Shown here: positions 1 through 6,116 of the stretch, in pieces
Numbering within the stretch: position 1 is the stretch's first letter
Layout of the letters: each line of letters begins with the position of its first letter
From: Prevotellamassilia sp.
Lineage (GTDB): Bacteria > Bacteroidota > Bacteroidia > Bacteroidales > Bacteroidaceae
DNA: 6,632 nucleotides
NCBI GenBank assembly: GCA_018383375.1
Contig: JAHAWW010000158.1
Coordinates: 1 to 6,632 of the forward strand
Reading direction: 5' to 3'
Made by a program: the position numbers and the translations under genes
The notes under the pieces: generated by a model
Database searches by the model: none
Told to the model about the DNA's origin: nothing
The model's input: the letters and a program-made list of their open reading frames with translations, nothing else

Positions 1-17
1 CATATGAATAAGCCCGC

Positions 18-160
18 AATGTGCCGACCTTGCAGGCCGGAGTTATGGTGTACATCGTATACCCAGGCCTAACAACCTGGCCTATTATGTTGCGCCCTTT
101 CAGGGCTTTCATTGCCGCGCCCCAATCCCCCTAAAAACAATCTCATTGTCAATCACAATG
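18..160 (+). repeat. Interspersed three-hairpin repeat, copy A
   Basis: This is a non-coding repeat with three short stem-loops in fixed order. Hairpin 1 is at 24-40 (CCGACCTTGCAGGCCGG, stem CCG-CCT/AGG-CGG with one A/C mismatch). Hairpin 2 is at 63-80 (CCAGG...CCTGG). Hairpin 3 is at 94-106 (GCCCT TTC AGGGC). The AT-rich tail at about 133-160 (AATCTCATTGTCAATCAC) resembles the tail of copy C. The hairpin cores are shared with three copies at the right end of the window, while the spacer between hairpins 1 and 2 is not conserved. No reading frame runs through it. It behaves like a short palindromic interspersed element (REP- or MITE-like); I cannot name the family. Its outer ends are approximate. 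Confidence 0.85.
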
Positions 161-208
161 TGACGGCCCTTTCAACCCGTTGCTTGGCCGCACAATAAAT
201 GCCCCCGA

Positions 209-269
209 CAATGCGCCTGACACGACAATTGCAAAAATTGCAATCATCGTGTCGGGCGCATTGTTTTTT
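209..269. terminator. Long hairpin with flanking T-run, likely terminator
   Basis: Arms at 209-232 and 240-263 are inverted copies of 24 bp with only three mismatches, around an AAAAATT loop. A TTTTTT run follows at 264-269 on the plus strand. The outer CGACAAT at 206-212 is also mirrored by ATTGTCG at 276-282. The hairpin lies 20 bp beyond the stop codon of the minus-strand operon. The T-run is on the plus strand, so the canonical intrinsic-terminator direction is plus. On the minus strand the same element has an A-tract before the stem and only a weak U stretch after it, so it may act in both directions. No plus-strand gene is visible to its left within the window. Confidence 0.65.
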
Positions 270-283
270 GTTATATTGTCGGC

Positions 284-1222
284 CTACATCGGTTTAATCA
301 TACGCTCGATAAAGGCGATTTCTTCTTCACTTAAATGATATTTGGCATAGAGTTGGCGGTCTATCTCAGGCACTGATTGACTCCAATCGATGTCCGAATT
401 AACCGTAAAATCTTGGAGAGGAACATAGCGCCATACTTCTCGGCTATTGTCTTGAGTTACCTTCAATATTCCTAACATTGCCCGAGCAAACTTTGTGCGT
501 ACGTACTTAAATGCAGCCTGAGCTTCTTCCTGATTATCAAAAGCACCAATCGTAATAAACGATTGAGTAACCCCGATAAGGGGTTCCCCGATAAGGGGTG
601 TCGAAAGGACTTCACCAATAGCTCCAGTTCCATTGCTTTTGGGGACAATCACTTTCCATTTAGCAAAGTTCTCTGATTCTTCTATGTATGCTATATCTAT
701 ATATCGCCACGTCCTGACATTTTTAATAAGACCAAGTATTTTTACATCGTGATAACATTCCTTATTCGTATGAAAAATACTTGTTAGACTAAAAATTGAA
801 GTAGTTAAGCGACGTTCCCTACCATCACTTCCAATCTTATGTACAATTTCAGGATGCCTTTCAAAAAGAATATCCAGGTTAAACTTGTTCTGAGCAAATA
901 TGATTTCGGAAAGGCTAATATGGTTTGGATTATTCATAACAACCTTTTTCCATATACTATGTAATTCAGGAAATGAAATGAAAGTACCTATCTTTCCAAA
1001 GATCTTATTCTTATCATAATAGGTAACAGCAACACCACCCTTAATATCTACATTAGGGAATACATCTGTACTTTTTTGATAATACCTAACAACCTTGAAA
1101 TGTTCATTACTGAGTATTTTGTCCATCCAAGCTTTAGGTGTTTTCCCTGCATTAAATAAAAAACGCGCTGGTGTTATGAATGTTACTCTATTGCACACAT
1201 CCATTGCACAATCCAAGAACAA
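284..1222 (-). CDS. C-terminal part of Eco57I-like N6-adenine methyltransferase / restriction enzyme (separated by in-frame stop)
   Basis: This open frame of 312 residues continues the upstream 1,005-residue gene in the same frame after one TAG codon; reading it from TTG at 1222 is only nominal. The start of the segment (VTFITPARFLFNAGKTPKAW, residues 13-32) and FPNVDIKGGVAVTY (55-68) match the part of Eco57I-like adenine-N6 methyltransferases that follows the NPPY motif. Residues of about 85-200 are the likely target-recognition region. Residues 205-312 (from the tandem PLIGE-PLIGV through SFITIGAF, KFARAMLGILKVTQ, VPEIDRQLY) look like the conserved C-terminal end of the family, so the terminal TAG at 286-284 is probably the true stop. 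No Shine-Dalgarno or separate promoter is evident, so I read this as the severed C-terminus of one gene (284-4243) rather than an independent gene. Its base composition is much AT-richer than the upstream part, suggesting recombination. On its own it lacks motifs X, I and IV and should have no methyltransferase activity. Confidence 0.85.
   Translation of the reverse strand: MFLDCAMDVCNRVTFITPARFLFNAGKTPKAWMDKILSNEHFKVVRYYQKSTDVFPNVDIKGGVAVTYYDKNKIFGKIGTFISFPELHSIWKKVVMNNPNHISLSEIIFAQNKFNLDILFERHPEIVHKIGSDGRERRLTTSIFSLTSIFHTNKECYHDVKILGLIKNVRTWRYIDIAYIEESENFAKWKVIVPKSNGTGAIGEVLSTPLIGEPLIGVTQSFITIGAFDNQEEAQAAFKYVRTKFARAMLGILKVTQDNSREVWRYVPLQDFTVNSDIDWSQSVPEIDRQLYAKYHLSEEEIAFIERMIKPM
571..600 (+). 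repeat. 15-bp tandem duplication inside the coding region
   Basis: Two adjacent 15-bp units, CCCCGATAAGGGGTT (571-585) and CCCCGATAAGGGGTG (586-600), differ only in the last base. Each unit also contains an internal inverted repeat (CCCC/GGGG). In the minus-strand frame the pair gives PLIGE-PLIGV, an in-frame five-residue duplication in the C-terminal region of the methyltransferase. It could be an old feature of the family or a slippage product; an added or lost unit would keep the frame. Confidence 0.8.
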
Positions 1223-1225
1223 ATG

Positions 1226-1228
1226 CTA
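1226..1228 (-). other. In-frame amber stop interrupting the large R-M gene
   Basis: The minus strand reads ...TCDEPI-like text as SDEPI-TAG-HLFLDCA, with both sides in one frame and no base gained or lost. In Eco57I-like enzymes of this type I recall a tyrosine at this place, in a segment of the form S-D-x-P-I-Y-H-x-F. A single substitution in TAT or TAC would give TAG. The stop falls 12 residues after NPPY, so translation ends before the rest of the methyltransferase and the specificity region. The downstream half ends in TAG as well, so a genome-wide reassignment of TAG is unlikely. The alternatives are a real nonsense mutation, programmed or suppressor readthrough, or an assembly error. 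Confidence 0.9.
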
Positions 1229-4200
1229 AATTGGTTCATCACTTGTTTCTTCTTTTACCACTTGATACGGCGGGTTACCCACCACGGCATCGAATTTCAT
1301 ATTATCGTCGTTGTTTGCTTTCCAATAAGAATGGCCACGACACACCTTGGCGATAAAGTTGTCGGGCTTGTTTTTGATTTGATTGATAAGGTCTTCAAAA
1401 TAGCGGGTGTTGACACGTGCCGGACGGAAGCCCACGAGGGTGCGGCGCGTAATGCTCTTGGCCATGGGCGTCTTGCAGATGACGAAGACGTTGTGGGCCA
1501 CAGCCTCGTCCCAAAGGGCCTGTTCCTCTTCGATGCTCTCGGGCGAGAACATCGCGTTTTTCACCCTCGCACGATAAACACTATAGGCCACATAGAGCGG
1601 ATAGAGACCCGACTTGGAGTTGATTTCGAGCACGTGGCTCTCGGGCGAAAACACCTGTGCGGTCACTTCGCCATGGTCCACGAGGCGGGGTTCGGCAAGG
1701 GGCTGCTCATAGTGCTCGTCGAAGAAGCAGTAGCCGCCCAACGTGTCGGCCAAGTGCATATTCACCACACGCCACGGCGTGAGCACGGTCTCTTTGTCGG
1801 GGTTGCGGAAGGTGGAGAATATGGCCGTGATGCGCTCAATGCGCTCCTCCACGCTCAGGCGGTCGGCTGCGCGGGCCATTGAGCGGATGCGCTTGGCGGC
1901 AGCGGCAAAGATGTCGGGGTCGTAATAGCGCTTGAACTTGTTGAAGTCGGCCTTGGTCACGCCGCGCGGCATAAACTCTTCCCACGACTGCGGGTCGATG
2001 AGCGAGGCGAAATTGTCGATGGTGATGGGTGTCTCTTCGTCTTTCACCTCGGCACCATAAATCATCAGCGGCATGCGAATGGAGATGCCACGGAGAATGC
2101 TGATGGCGTTCTCGCGGTTTTTCTTTTTGGCGTTGAGTGTCTCCAGCCTTTTCTTCTCGTCTTCGGTGAGTTCTTTTTTGCGTTTCTTTTTGTTCAGGGT
2201 TTCGGTCTCTTCATATTCCTCGTTGGTGAGCCCCTGGGTGTTGATGTCGATGTCTTTGGTCTTGGGCGAAGCTTTGGTGGCGCCGATGGTCTTTTTGAGT
2301 TCGGCAAAGTCGTTGAGTGCCACGTCGTCGAGTTTGAGCAGTTCGTCGCTATAGAGTCGGTTGTCTTCAAAGCCGTTTTTCACCACGCGCTCGATATAGG
2401 CCCTTTTGAGTTGGCGGAGCATCTCGTTTTCGTCGTATGGGGTCATACGGCTACCTTCAATGCCAATGACGGGGCAGAAGTTGAGGAACTCTCCCATGGC
2501 ACGGCGGTCGTCGTCGGTGGTCTGTCCGGCCTTGACCGAGACCTTGGCTGTCTCTGCCAAGACGCGCAACGTGCGGTCGGGGGCAAAGTCGAAGACGTAA
2601 CACTGCTCTTTGACGCGGCCGTTGATGGTGGCCGGCGTCTGCACGCGAAAGATGGTCTGCATATAGGTGGCAGCCCCTGTGGCGTAACCACCCGAGAGCA
2701 TGAACACGGCCGTCCAGGACTTGATGCTCACGCCCGTGGTGAGGCGGCCACACGAGAGGGTGATGGTGCGCGTCTGGTCGGGGTCGGACCCGATGGCGCT
2801 CAAGACAGCCTCGCGGGCGTCGCGGCTCTCCTCTTCGGCAGTGCCGTCGCCGGCCACATTGACCACCTGAAAATGCTGAAACACGGGATGGTGGTCGAGC
2901 ATGGTCTTGAGGGCTTTGGCAGCCGCCACGCCGGGCACCATCCAGAGCGTGTGGCGGAAGATGTCGCGATAGGTGTCGTTGGCATAGGGATAGCAGCTGT
3001 CGGGGTCGTCTTTGGTCAGGAGGTTGACAAAGGCCCGAACATCTTGCTCGTGTTTGAACCGCCCGTCGTGGCCCACGCGGAAAAACTCGGTGAAATTGAA
3101 AGCCACATCGTCGACATAGTCGTGAAGCAGGCGGCCGAGGTCATAGGTGTAGATGTTCATGCGTGGCAGGCCGGCGTAGGGGTTGGGGTCGCCGAAGTGG
3201 GTTTTGTCCCAATCGGCCTTGGCACGCTGCTCCATCACATAGTCCCAGGTGTAGATGTCGTCTTCTTTATAGTCGTCGAGCAGGTTGAAGGGCGTGCCCG
3301 AGAGGCGCAACACCTTGGTGGTGGGCTTGGTGAGTTCGGCCATGACAGCCCGGCCCAATTCGGTCTGCGTGCCCTCGTGGGCTTCGTCGACGATGATGAA
3401 GTCCCACGGCGTGGAAAACACGTCGTCGTTTTTGTCGAAATGTCCACCGACTTGTTCCGAGCCGCGCAGGTCTTGCATCGAGGCAAAATAGACGTAGTTC
3501 AGGCCGTCTTTTGCGGCGCGTTTTTCCAGGAGTTGGTGAGGCTCGCCATTGTTTTTTGACCCGTAAGCATAATTGGGGCTGTCGTAGAATATCTTGCCGA
3601 AGTCTTCAAACCAACCGGCGTCCACCACGGGTCTGTGGGTGAGGATGAGTGTGCGGCCAAACTGCAACTCTTTGACCACCTGCAGGGCCGAGAGGGTCTT
3701 GCCAAAACGCATTTTGGCGTTCCAGAGCATCTGCGCGCTGCCGCGGCCAAACTGCTTTTTGGTCTTGTCGATGGCTGCGCGCTGTTCGGGCCGGAAAACG
3801 ATGGGGCTGCGGTCGGTGGAGATTTCGGCCGCCGTGAGCGAGGCCTTGCCGGCTTTGACGGCGGCAATGGCCCGTTTGACGGTCTCAAGGTCGGTGACAA
3901 ACCACTCGTTGGGATGGCCGTCGACCATAAAGGTTTTGCGACTTATACCCGAGCGTTCCAAAACACGGTGCACCTCCTTGTCGTTGAACGAGCAGATGCG
4001 CTTGTCTTTCACAAAGAGGGTCAACTCGGTGTAGAGCAGTTCGTAGACAATGCCTGCCGTTTGCGTGTATTGGTTGATGCGTTCCCTGGCGGCTTGATTG
4101 AGCACCTTGCAACCAGGCACCAGTCCGAAGACATTGTCTGTATTGCAAGTCGCTTCGCCCACTTTGAGACATCCTTTGTGTGCCGCGTCGTTAATGCGGA

Positions 4201-4243
4201 ACACATAAATGAGTTTGGGCTTTAAGGACGATTCAAACTGCAT
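1226..4243 (-). CDS. GIY-YIG-like nuclease / SF2 helicase / adenine methyltransferase R-M enzyme, truncated by amber stop
   Basis: This is the large subunit of an ATP-dependent restriction-modification system, 1,005 residues as read. Residues 10-100 resemble a GIY-YIG/T5orf172 nuclease: LIYVFRIND and GCLKVGEA (11-31), an arginine-bearing helix (RERINQYTQTAG, 53-64) and NDKEVH with a candidate catalytic Glu at 90. A superfamily 2 motor follows: AKMRFGKT (Walker A, 176-183), VDEAH (285-289), LSGTP (314-318), GRLTTGVSI (499-507) and TYMQTIFRVQTP (526-537, motif VI). A Lys/Glu-rich, probably helical linker covers about 675-712 and contains ETLNKKK/ETLNAKKK. The methyltransferase begins with LTPWRVVNMHL (821-831, motif X-like), VLEINSKSGLYPL (871-883, motif I, AdoMet binding) and GNPPY (989-993, motif IV). 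The chain then stops and resumes in frame at 1225. The ATG at 4243 lies 6 bp after the previous stop, suggesting co-transcription and coupled translation. Domain assignments for the helicase and methyltransferase are firm; the nuclease call is weaker. Confidence 0.93.
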   Translation of the reverse strand: MQFESSLKPKLIYVFRINDAAHKGCLKVGEATCNTDNVFGLVPGCKVLNQAARERINQYTQTAGIVYELLYTELTLFVKDKRICSFNDKEVHRVLERSGISRKTFMVDGHPNEWFVTDLETVKRAIAAVKAGKASLTAAEISTDRSPIVFRPEQRAAIDKTKKQFGRGSAQMLWNAKMRFGKTLSALQVVKELQFGRTLILTHRPVVDAGWFEDFGKIFYDSPNYAYGSKNNGEPHQLLEKRAAKDGLNYVYFASMQDLRGSEQVGGHFDKNDDVFSTPWDFIIVDEAHEGTQTELGRAVMAELTKPTTKVLRLSGTPFNLLDDYKEDDIYTWDYVMEQRAKADWDKTHFGDPNPYAGLPRMNIYTYDLGRLLHDYVDDVAFNFTEFFRVGHDGRFKHEQDVRAFVNLLTKDDPDSCYPYANDTYRDIFRHTLWMVPGVAAAKALKTMLDHHPVFQHFQVVNVAGDGTAEEESRDAREAVLSAIGSDPDQTRTITLSCGRLTTGVSIKSWTAVFMLSGGYATGAATYMQTIFRVQTPATINGRVKEQCYVFDFAPDRTLRVLAETAKVSVKAGQTTDDDRRAMGEFLNFCPVIGIEGSRMTPYDENEMLRQLKRAYIERVVKNGFEDNRLYSDELLKLDDVALNDFAELKKTIGATKASPKTKDIDINTQGLTNEEYEETETLNKKKRKKELTEDEKKRLETLNAKKKNRENAISILRGISIRMPLMIYGAEVKDEETPITIDNFASLIDPQSWEEFMPRGVTKADFNKFKRYYDPDIFAAAAKRIRSMARAADRLSVEERIERITAIFSTFRNPDKETVLTPWRVVNMHLADTLGGYCFFDEHYEQPLAEPRLVDHGEVTAQVFSPESHVLEINSKSGLYPLYVAYSVYRARVKNAMFSPESIEEEQALWDEAVAHNVFVICKTPMAKSITRRTLVGFRPARVNTRYFEDLINQIKNKPDNFIAKVCRGHSYWKANNDDNMKFDAVVGNPPYQVVKEETSDEPI

Positions 4244-4249
4244 AGGCTG

Positions 4250-5212
4250 TCACTTGTTGATGAGGTCGATAAATCTGATTTTCTTGCCTTTCTTTCCGGT
4301 CTGCGGGTCGGTGGCTCCCCAGTCTTTGATGAGACAAAGATTGGACGTTTCGTCAAACAGAGAAGGCTCTCTTGGCTCTTCGCCGGGGATGCAGCCTTTG
4401 AGTCCGTCCATTTGCCAGACATTCCATGAGATGATGTAGGCGATATATTCGAGCGACTTTTGCAGCGGCATCTCTCCGAATTTGGCCCGATAGTATTCGA
4501 TGAATGAGACCAGCATGGCTTCGCGTGCCAAGAGCAGGCTGTCGCCTTGCCACTCGTAGGCATAGGTGTGTTTGTAGGCAGCCTGAGCGGCTTTGAGCCA
4601 TTCGCCCGAGGTGTGTACATTCTCGCTGACGACGCGTAGTTTGCGGTCGAGCAGTCCGATGCGGTCGGGCAGTGAGATGAAGTCGCCGGTGGTGGTGTCG
4701 TATCGGCTGACGATGTAGGGCGCCTCGCCGCAGGTGATTTCGAGACGTGTGCTGTTGACATAGTCGCGCCAGGTTTTGCCTTCGGGGAAGGCTATGGGCG
4801 CGGTGTTGGTCTGCCAAGTGTGGGTGCCGTCGTCGAGCGTGATTTCACGGTTGAACACGCCCCGGCGGCCAAACCAGGCCTCGTCGATGAGATTATTCTG
4901 GGCATTACAGACCCACGAAGGCGTGAAGACCTCGGCCATTTCGCGCGAGCGTGCCGTCTGTGTGTCTTTGTGTTTCTTAACTCTGGGCATCACCACATGG
5001 CCCCGCTCACCGGTGATGAGTGCGGGCATGATGGGATTGGCATAGGCATAGCCGGGGCCGAGCGCGGCATAGTCGTCGGTGGCCCAAAAGATGTTTTCCT
5101 GGTGCTCGGGGGTGCTGCGAGTGTGGTCTTTGAGGAGGATGTTGAGCAGCTGCGGCGAGAGGTCGCGCAAGGTGTCTTCAAGTATGTCGGCTTGGCTGAA
5201 TTCTTGGCACAT
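4250..5212 (-). CDS. Methyltransferase-like R-M subunit lacking a visible NPPY motif
   Basis: This is a 320-residue protein of the kind I recall being annotated as 'restriction endonuclease subunit M' in Bacteroidota. Residues 93-103 (AEVFTPSWVCN) resemble motif X of gamma-type adenine methyltransferases such as HsdM. LEITCGEAPYIVSRYDT (157-173) stands where motif I would bind AdoMet, though it lacks the usual GxG spacing. Conserved-looking blocks follow: RIGLLDRKLRVVSEN (184-198), YEWQGDSLLLARE (219-231) and ISWNVWQMDGL (261-271). No (N/D)PP(Y/F) catalytic motif is visible, so it is probably an accessory or DNA-contacting partner of the large enzyme rather than a methyltransferase by itself; this is inference. 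The C-terminus is basic (GKKGKK, 307-312). The ATG at 5212 is the only good start after the RhuM remnant, and the gene ends 6 bp before the large gene. It has no signal peptide or membrane segment and should be cytoplasmic. Confidence 0.85.
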   Translation of the reverse strand: MCQEFSQADILEDTLRDLSPQLLNILLKDHTRSTPEHQENIFWATDDYAALGPGYAYANPIMPALITGERGHVVMPRVKKHKDTQTARSREMAEVFTPSWVCNAQNNLIDEAWFGRRGVFNREITLDDGTHTWQTNTAPIAFPEGKTWRDYVNSTRLEITCGEAPYIVSRYDTTTGDFISLPDRIGLLDRKLRVVSENVHTSGEWLKAAQAAYKHTYAYEWQGDSLLLAREAMLVSFIEYYRAKFGEMPLQKSLEYIAYIISWNVWQMDGLKGCIPGEEPREPSLFDETSNLCLIKDWGATDPQTGKKGKKIRFIDLINK

Positions 5213-5235
5213 GGCGTGATGGGTGAGCGAGGAGG

Positions 5236-5687
5236 TTATTGTTTGTCCAACAGACCTCTGATTTGCTTGTCGAAGTCGGAGTCTATGCGTTGTGTTTTGT
5301 TGAAAATGTCGTATTCGCTTTCGGCCTTCTCTTTGGCTTGGGCGGCTGATATGCGGCCCATTGACGAAAACGGGTAGCCTTGAGGGACGACACGCGATAG
5401 CCGACGGCTATGATGGCATCTAATGAATAAAAGTCAATAAACTCCTTCACCTCGTCACGAATGCCTCGATTGACGACTGTTTCCATTTTGGAAATAGTCG
5501 TATCTGATTGAAGCTCTCCTTCACCAAAAATATTCTTCAAATGCTTACTGATGGCCGAGACGCCCACCCCAAACAGTTGGGCCATGGCCTTCTGGGTGCA
5601 CCAAATGGTTTCGTCTTTGATGACAACCTGCACCCTACCCTCTTCATCGGGAAGGCTATATAAAAGGAACTGTATCTCGTTTTTCAT
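5236..5687 (-). pseudogene. RhuM-family protein remnant with internal deletion and frameshift
   Basis: RhuM-family proteins are usually about 330-350 residues; only the two ends survive here. The first frame (ATG at 5687) gives typical RhuM N-terminal text: IKDETIWCTQKAMAQLFGVG (23-42, helix-turn-helix-like), SKHLKNIFGEGEL (47-59), FYSLDAIIAVGYRVSS (86-101) and TRFRQWA (105-111). It then degenerates into basic, proline-rich residues until TAG at 5285-5283. In another frame, 5361-5236 encodes a RhuM C-terminus: GRISAAQAKEKAESEYDIFN and then IDSDFDKQI, ending at TAA. The two frames meet around 5350-5362, so roughly 200 central residues appear deleted. The overlap of TGGGCC (FRQWA) with ATGGGCCGC (MGRIS) suggests a junction at microhomology. 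RhuM genes often accompany R-M loci, and this one directly precedes the methyltransferase-like gene by 23 bp, implying a shared transcript. The 134-residue truncated product may still be made, but function is doubtful. Confidence 0.85.
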
Positions 5688-5770
5688 AATTTCTCAAACG
5701 CCCTCATGGTTTAGGTTGGTCGGCCGGTGCAGCTACAAACGGCGGCACATCCGAAAAAAATGCTGTTATG

Positions 5771-5802
5771 CAAATCTACTATAATCCGCTTTGATGGTGA
5801 AA
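5771..5802 (-). promoter_or_regulatory. Candidate Bacteroidetes-type promoter of the R-M operon
   Basis: On the minus strand, TAGATTTG (5778-5771) matches the Bacteroidetes -7 consensus TAnnTTTG exactly. TTTC (5802-5799) lies 20 bp upstream, in the place of the -33 TTTG element, with one mismatch. Transcription would start near 5765 and leave a leader of roughly 75-80 nt before the RhuM ATG at 5687. No other gene start on this strand competes for it. Motif matching alone supports the call. Confidence 0.45.
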
Positions 5803-5834
5803 TGAATGGAATATAATTTTTAACGCCGCCCGCC

Positions 5835-6030
5835 ATGCGCTTATCAAAACCTCAAAAAAAACTGTGGCCCCCTACGCCCGACGAGGCTAAAACATTCACT
5901 ACCGGAGACGTGGGCCATGCAGGGTTGACTCGCCACACGCCACACAACCGGGCCACACACACGCACTACCCTACACCATTCCCCCCTCGTTTCCCTATAC
6001 CCCAAAATGTTGCCTTTTTCCCAATCACAC
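5835..6030. other. Intergenic stretch without credible gene; G-poor, C-rich tract
   Basis: Nothing here reads as a gene: the frames that cross it on either strand have no recognisable protein text and are rich in His, Pro and Thr, or Trp and Gly. From 5953 to 6037 the plus strand has only 4 G against about 38 C, including CCCCCC at 5981-5986, an unusual strand skew for this window. It lies upstream of the candidate operon promoter. I see no tRNA, riboswitch or CRISPR structure in it. Confidence 0.5.
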
Positions 6031-6076
6031 AATCACAGCCTTGTATCACGCTGATTTTGAGCGAGATGCTGTGATT
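6031..6076. repeat. Imperfect 46-bp palindrome
   Basis: AATCACAGC (6031-6039) pairs perfectly with GCTGTGATT (6068-6076). Inside, ATCACGCT (6045-6052) pairs with AGCGAGAT (6060-6067) with one mismatch, closing a loop of 7 nt; a 5-nt bulge (6040-6044) lies on the left arm only. In all about 16 pairs form a bulged stem-loop. There is no T-run after it, so a terminator is not favoured. It could be an operator-like site, a recombination site or part of a non-coding transcript; the sequence does not decide. Confidence 0.55.
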
Positions 6077-6116
6077 GAACGGTTTAATCACCTCGGTCAC
6101 GGTCTTGCTTTCTTGC

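Noticed and set aside
1226..1228. Genome-wide recoding of TAG as a sense codon
   Set aside because: The extended gene itself appears to end at TAG (286-284) at a position expected for the family C-terminus, and the other intact gene uses TGA normally.
1223..1882. Plus-strand frame of 219 codons and smaller frames between 1,223 and 5,377
   Set aside because: All lie opposite or out of frame with the R-M genes, with biased composition and no domain-like text.
2411..3559. Long open plus-strand frame of 382 codons inside the large gene
   Set aside because: It is antisense to the helicase region, where domain motifs clearly lie on the minus strand. Its translation has no recognisable family text and is typical of a high-G+C shadow frame.
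4244..4252. Programmed readthrough fusing the 320-aa protein to the large chain, since both are in one frame across TGA CAG CCT
   Set aside because: The large gene has a proper ATG at 4243 and a family-like N-terminus, so two separate proteins are the simpler reading. Shared frame occurs by chance one time in three.
5200..5240. Shine-Dalgarno for the 320-aa gene from GGAGG at 5231-5235
   Set aside because: GGAGG is on the plus strand; the minus strand reads CCTCC, which is not a ribosome binding site.
5835..6074. Plus-strand frame of 79 codons and opposing frame of 62 codons
   Set aside because: They overlap on opposite strands in a G-poor region with a His/Pro/Thr-rich or Trp/Gly-rich product and no recognisable motif; probably non-coding.
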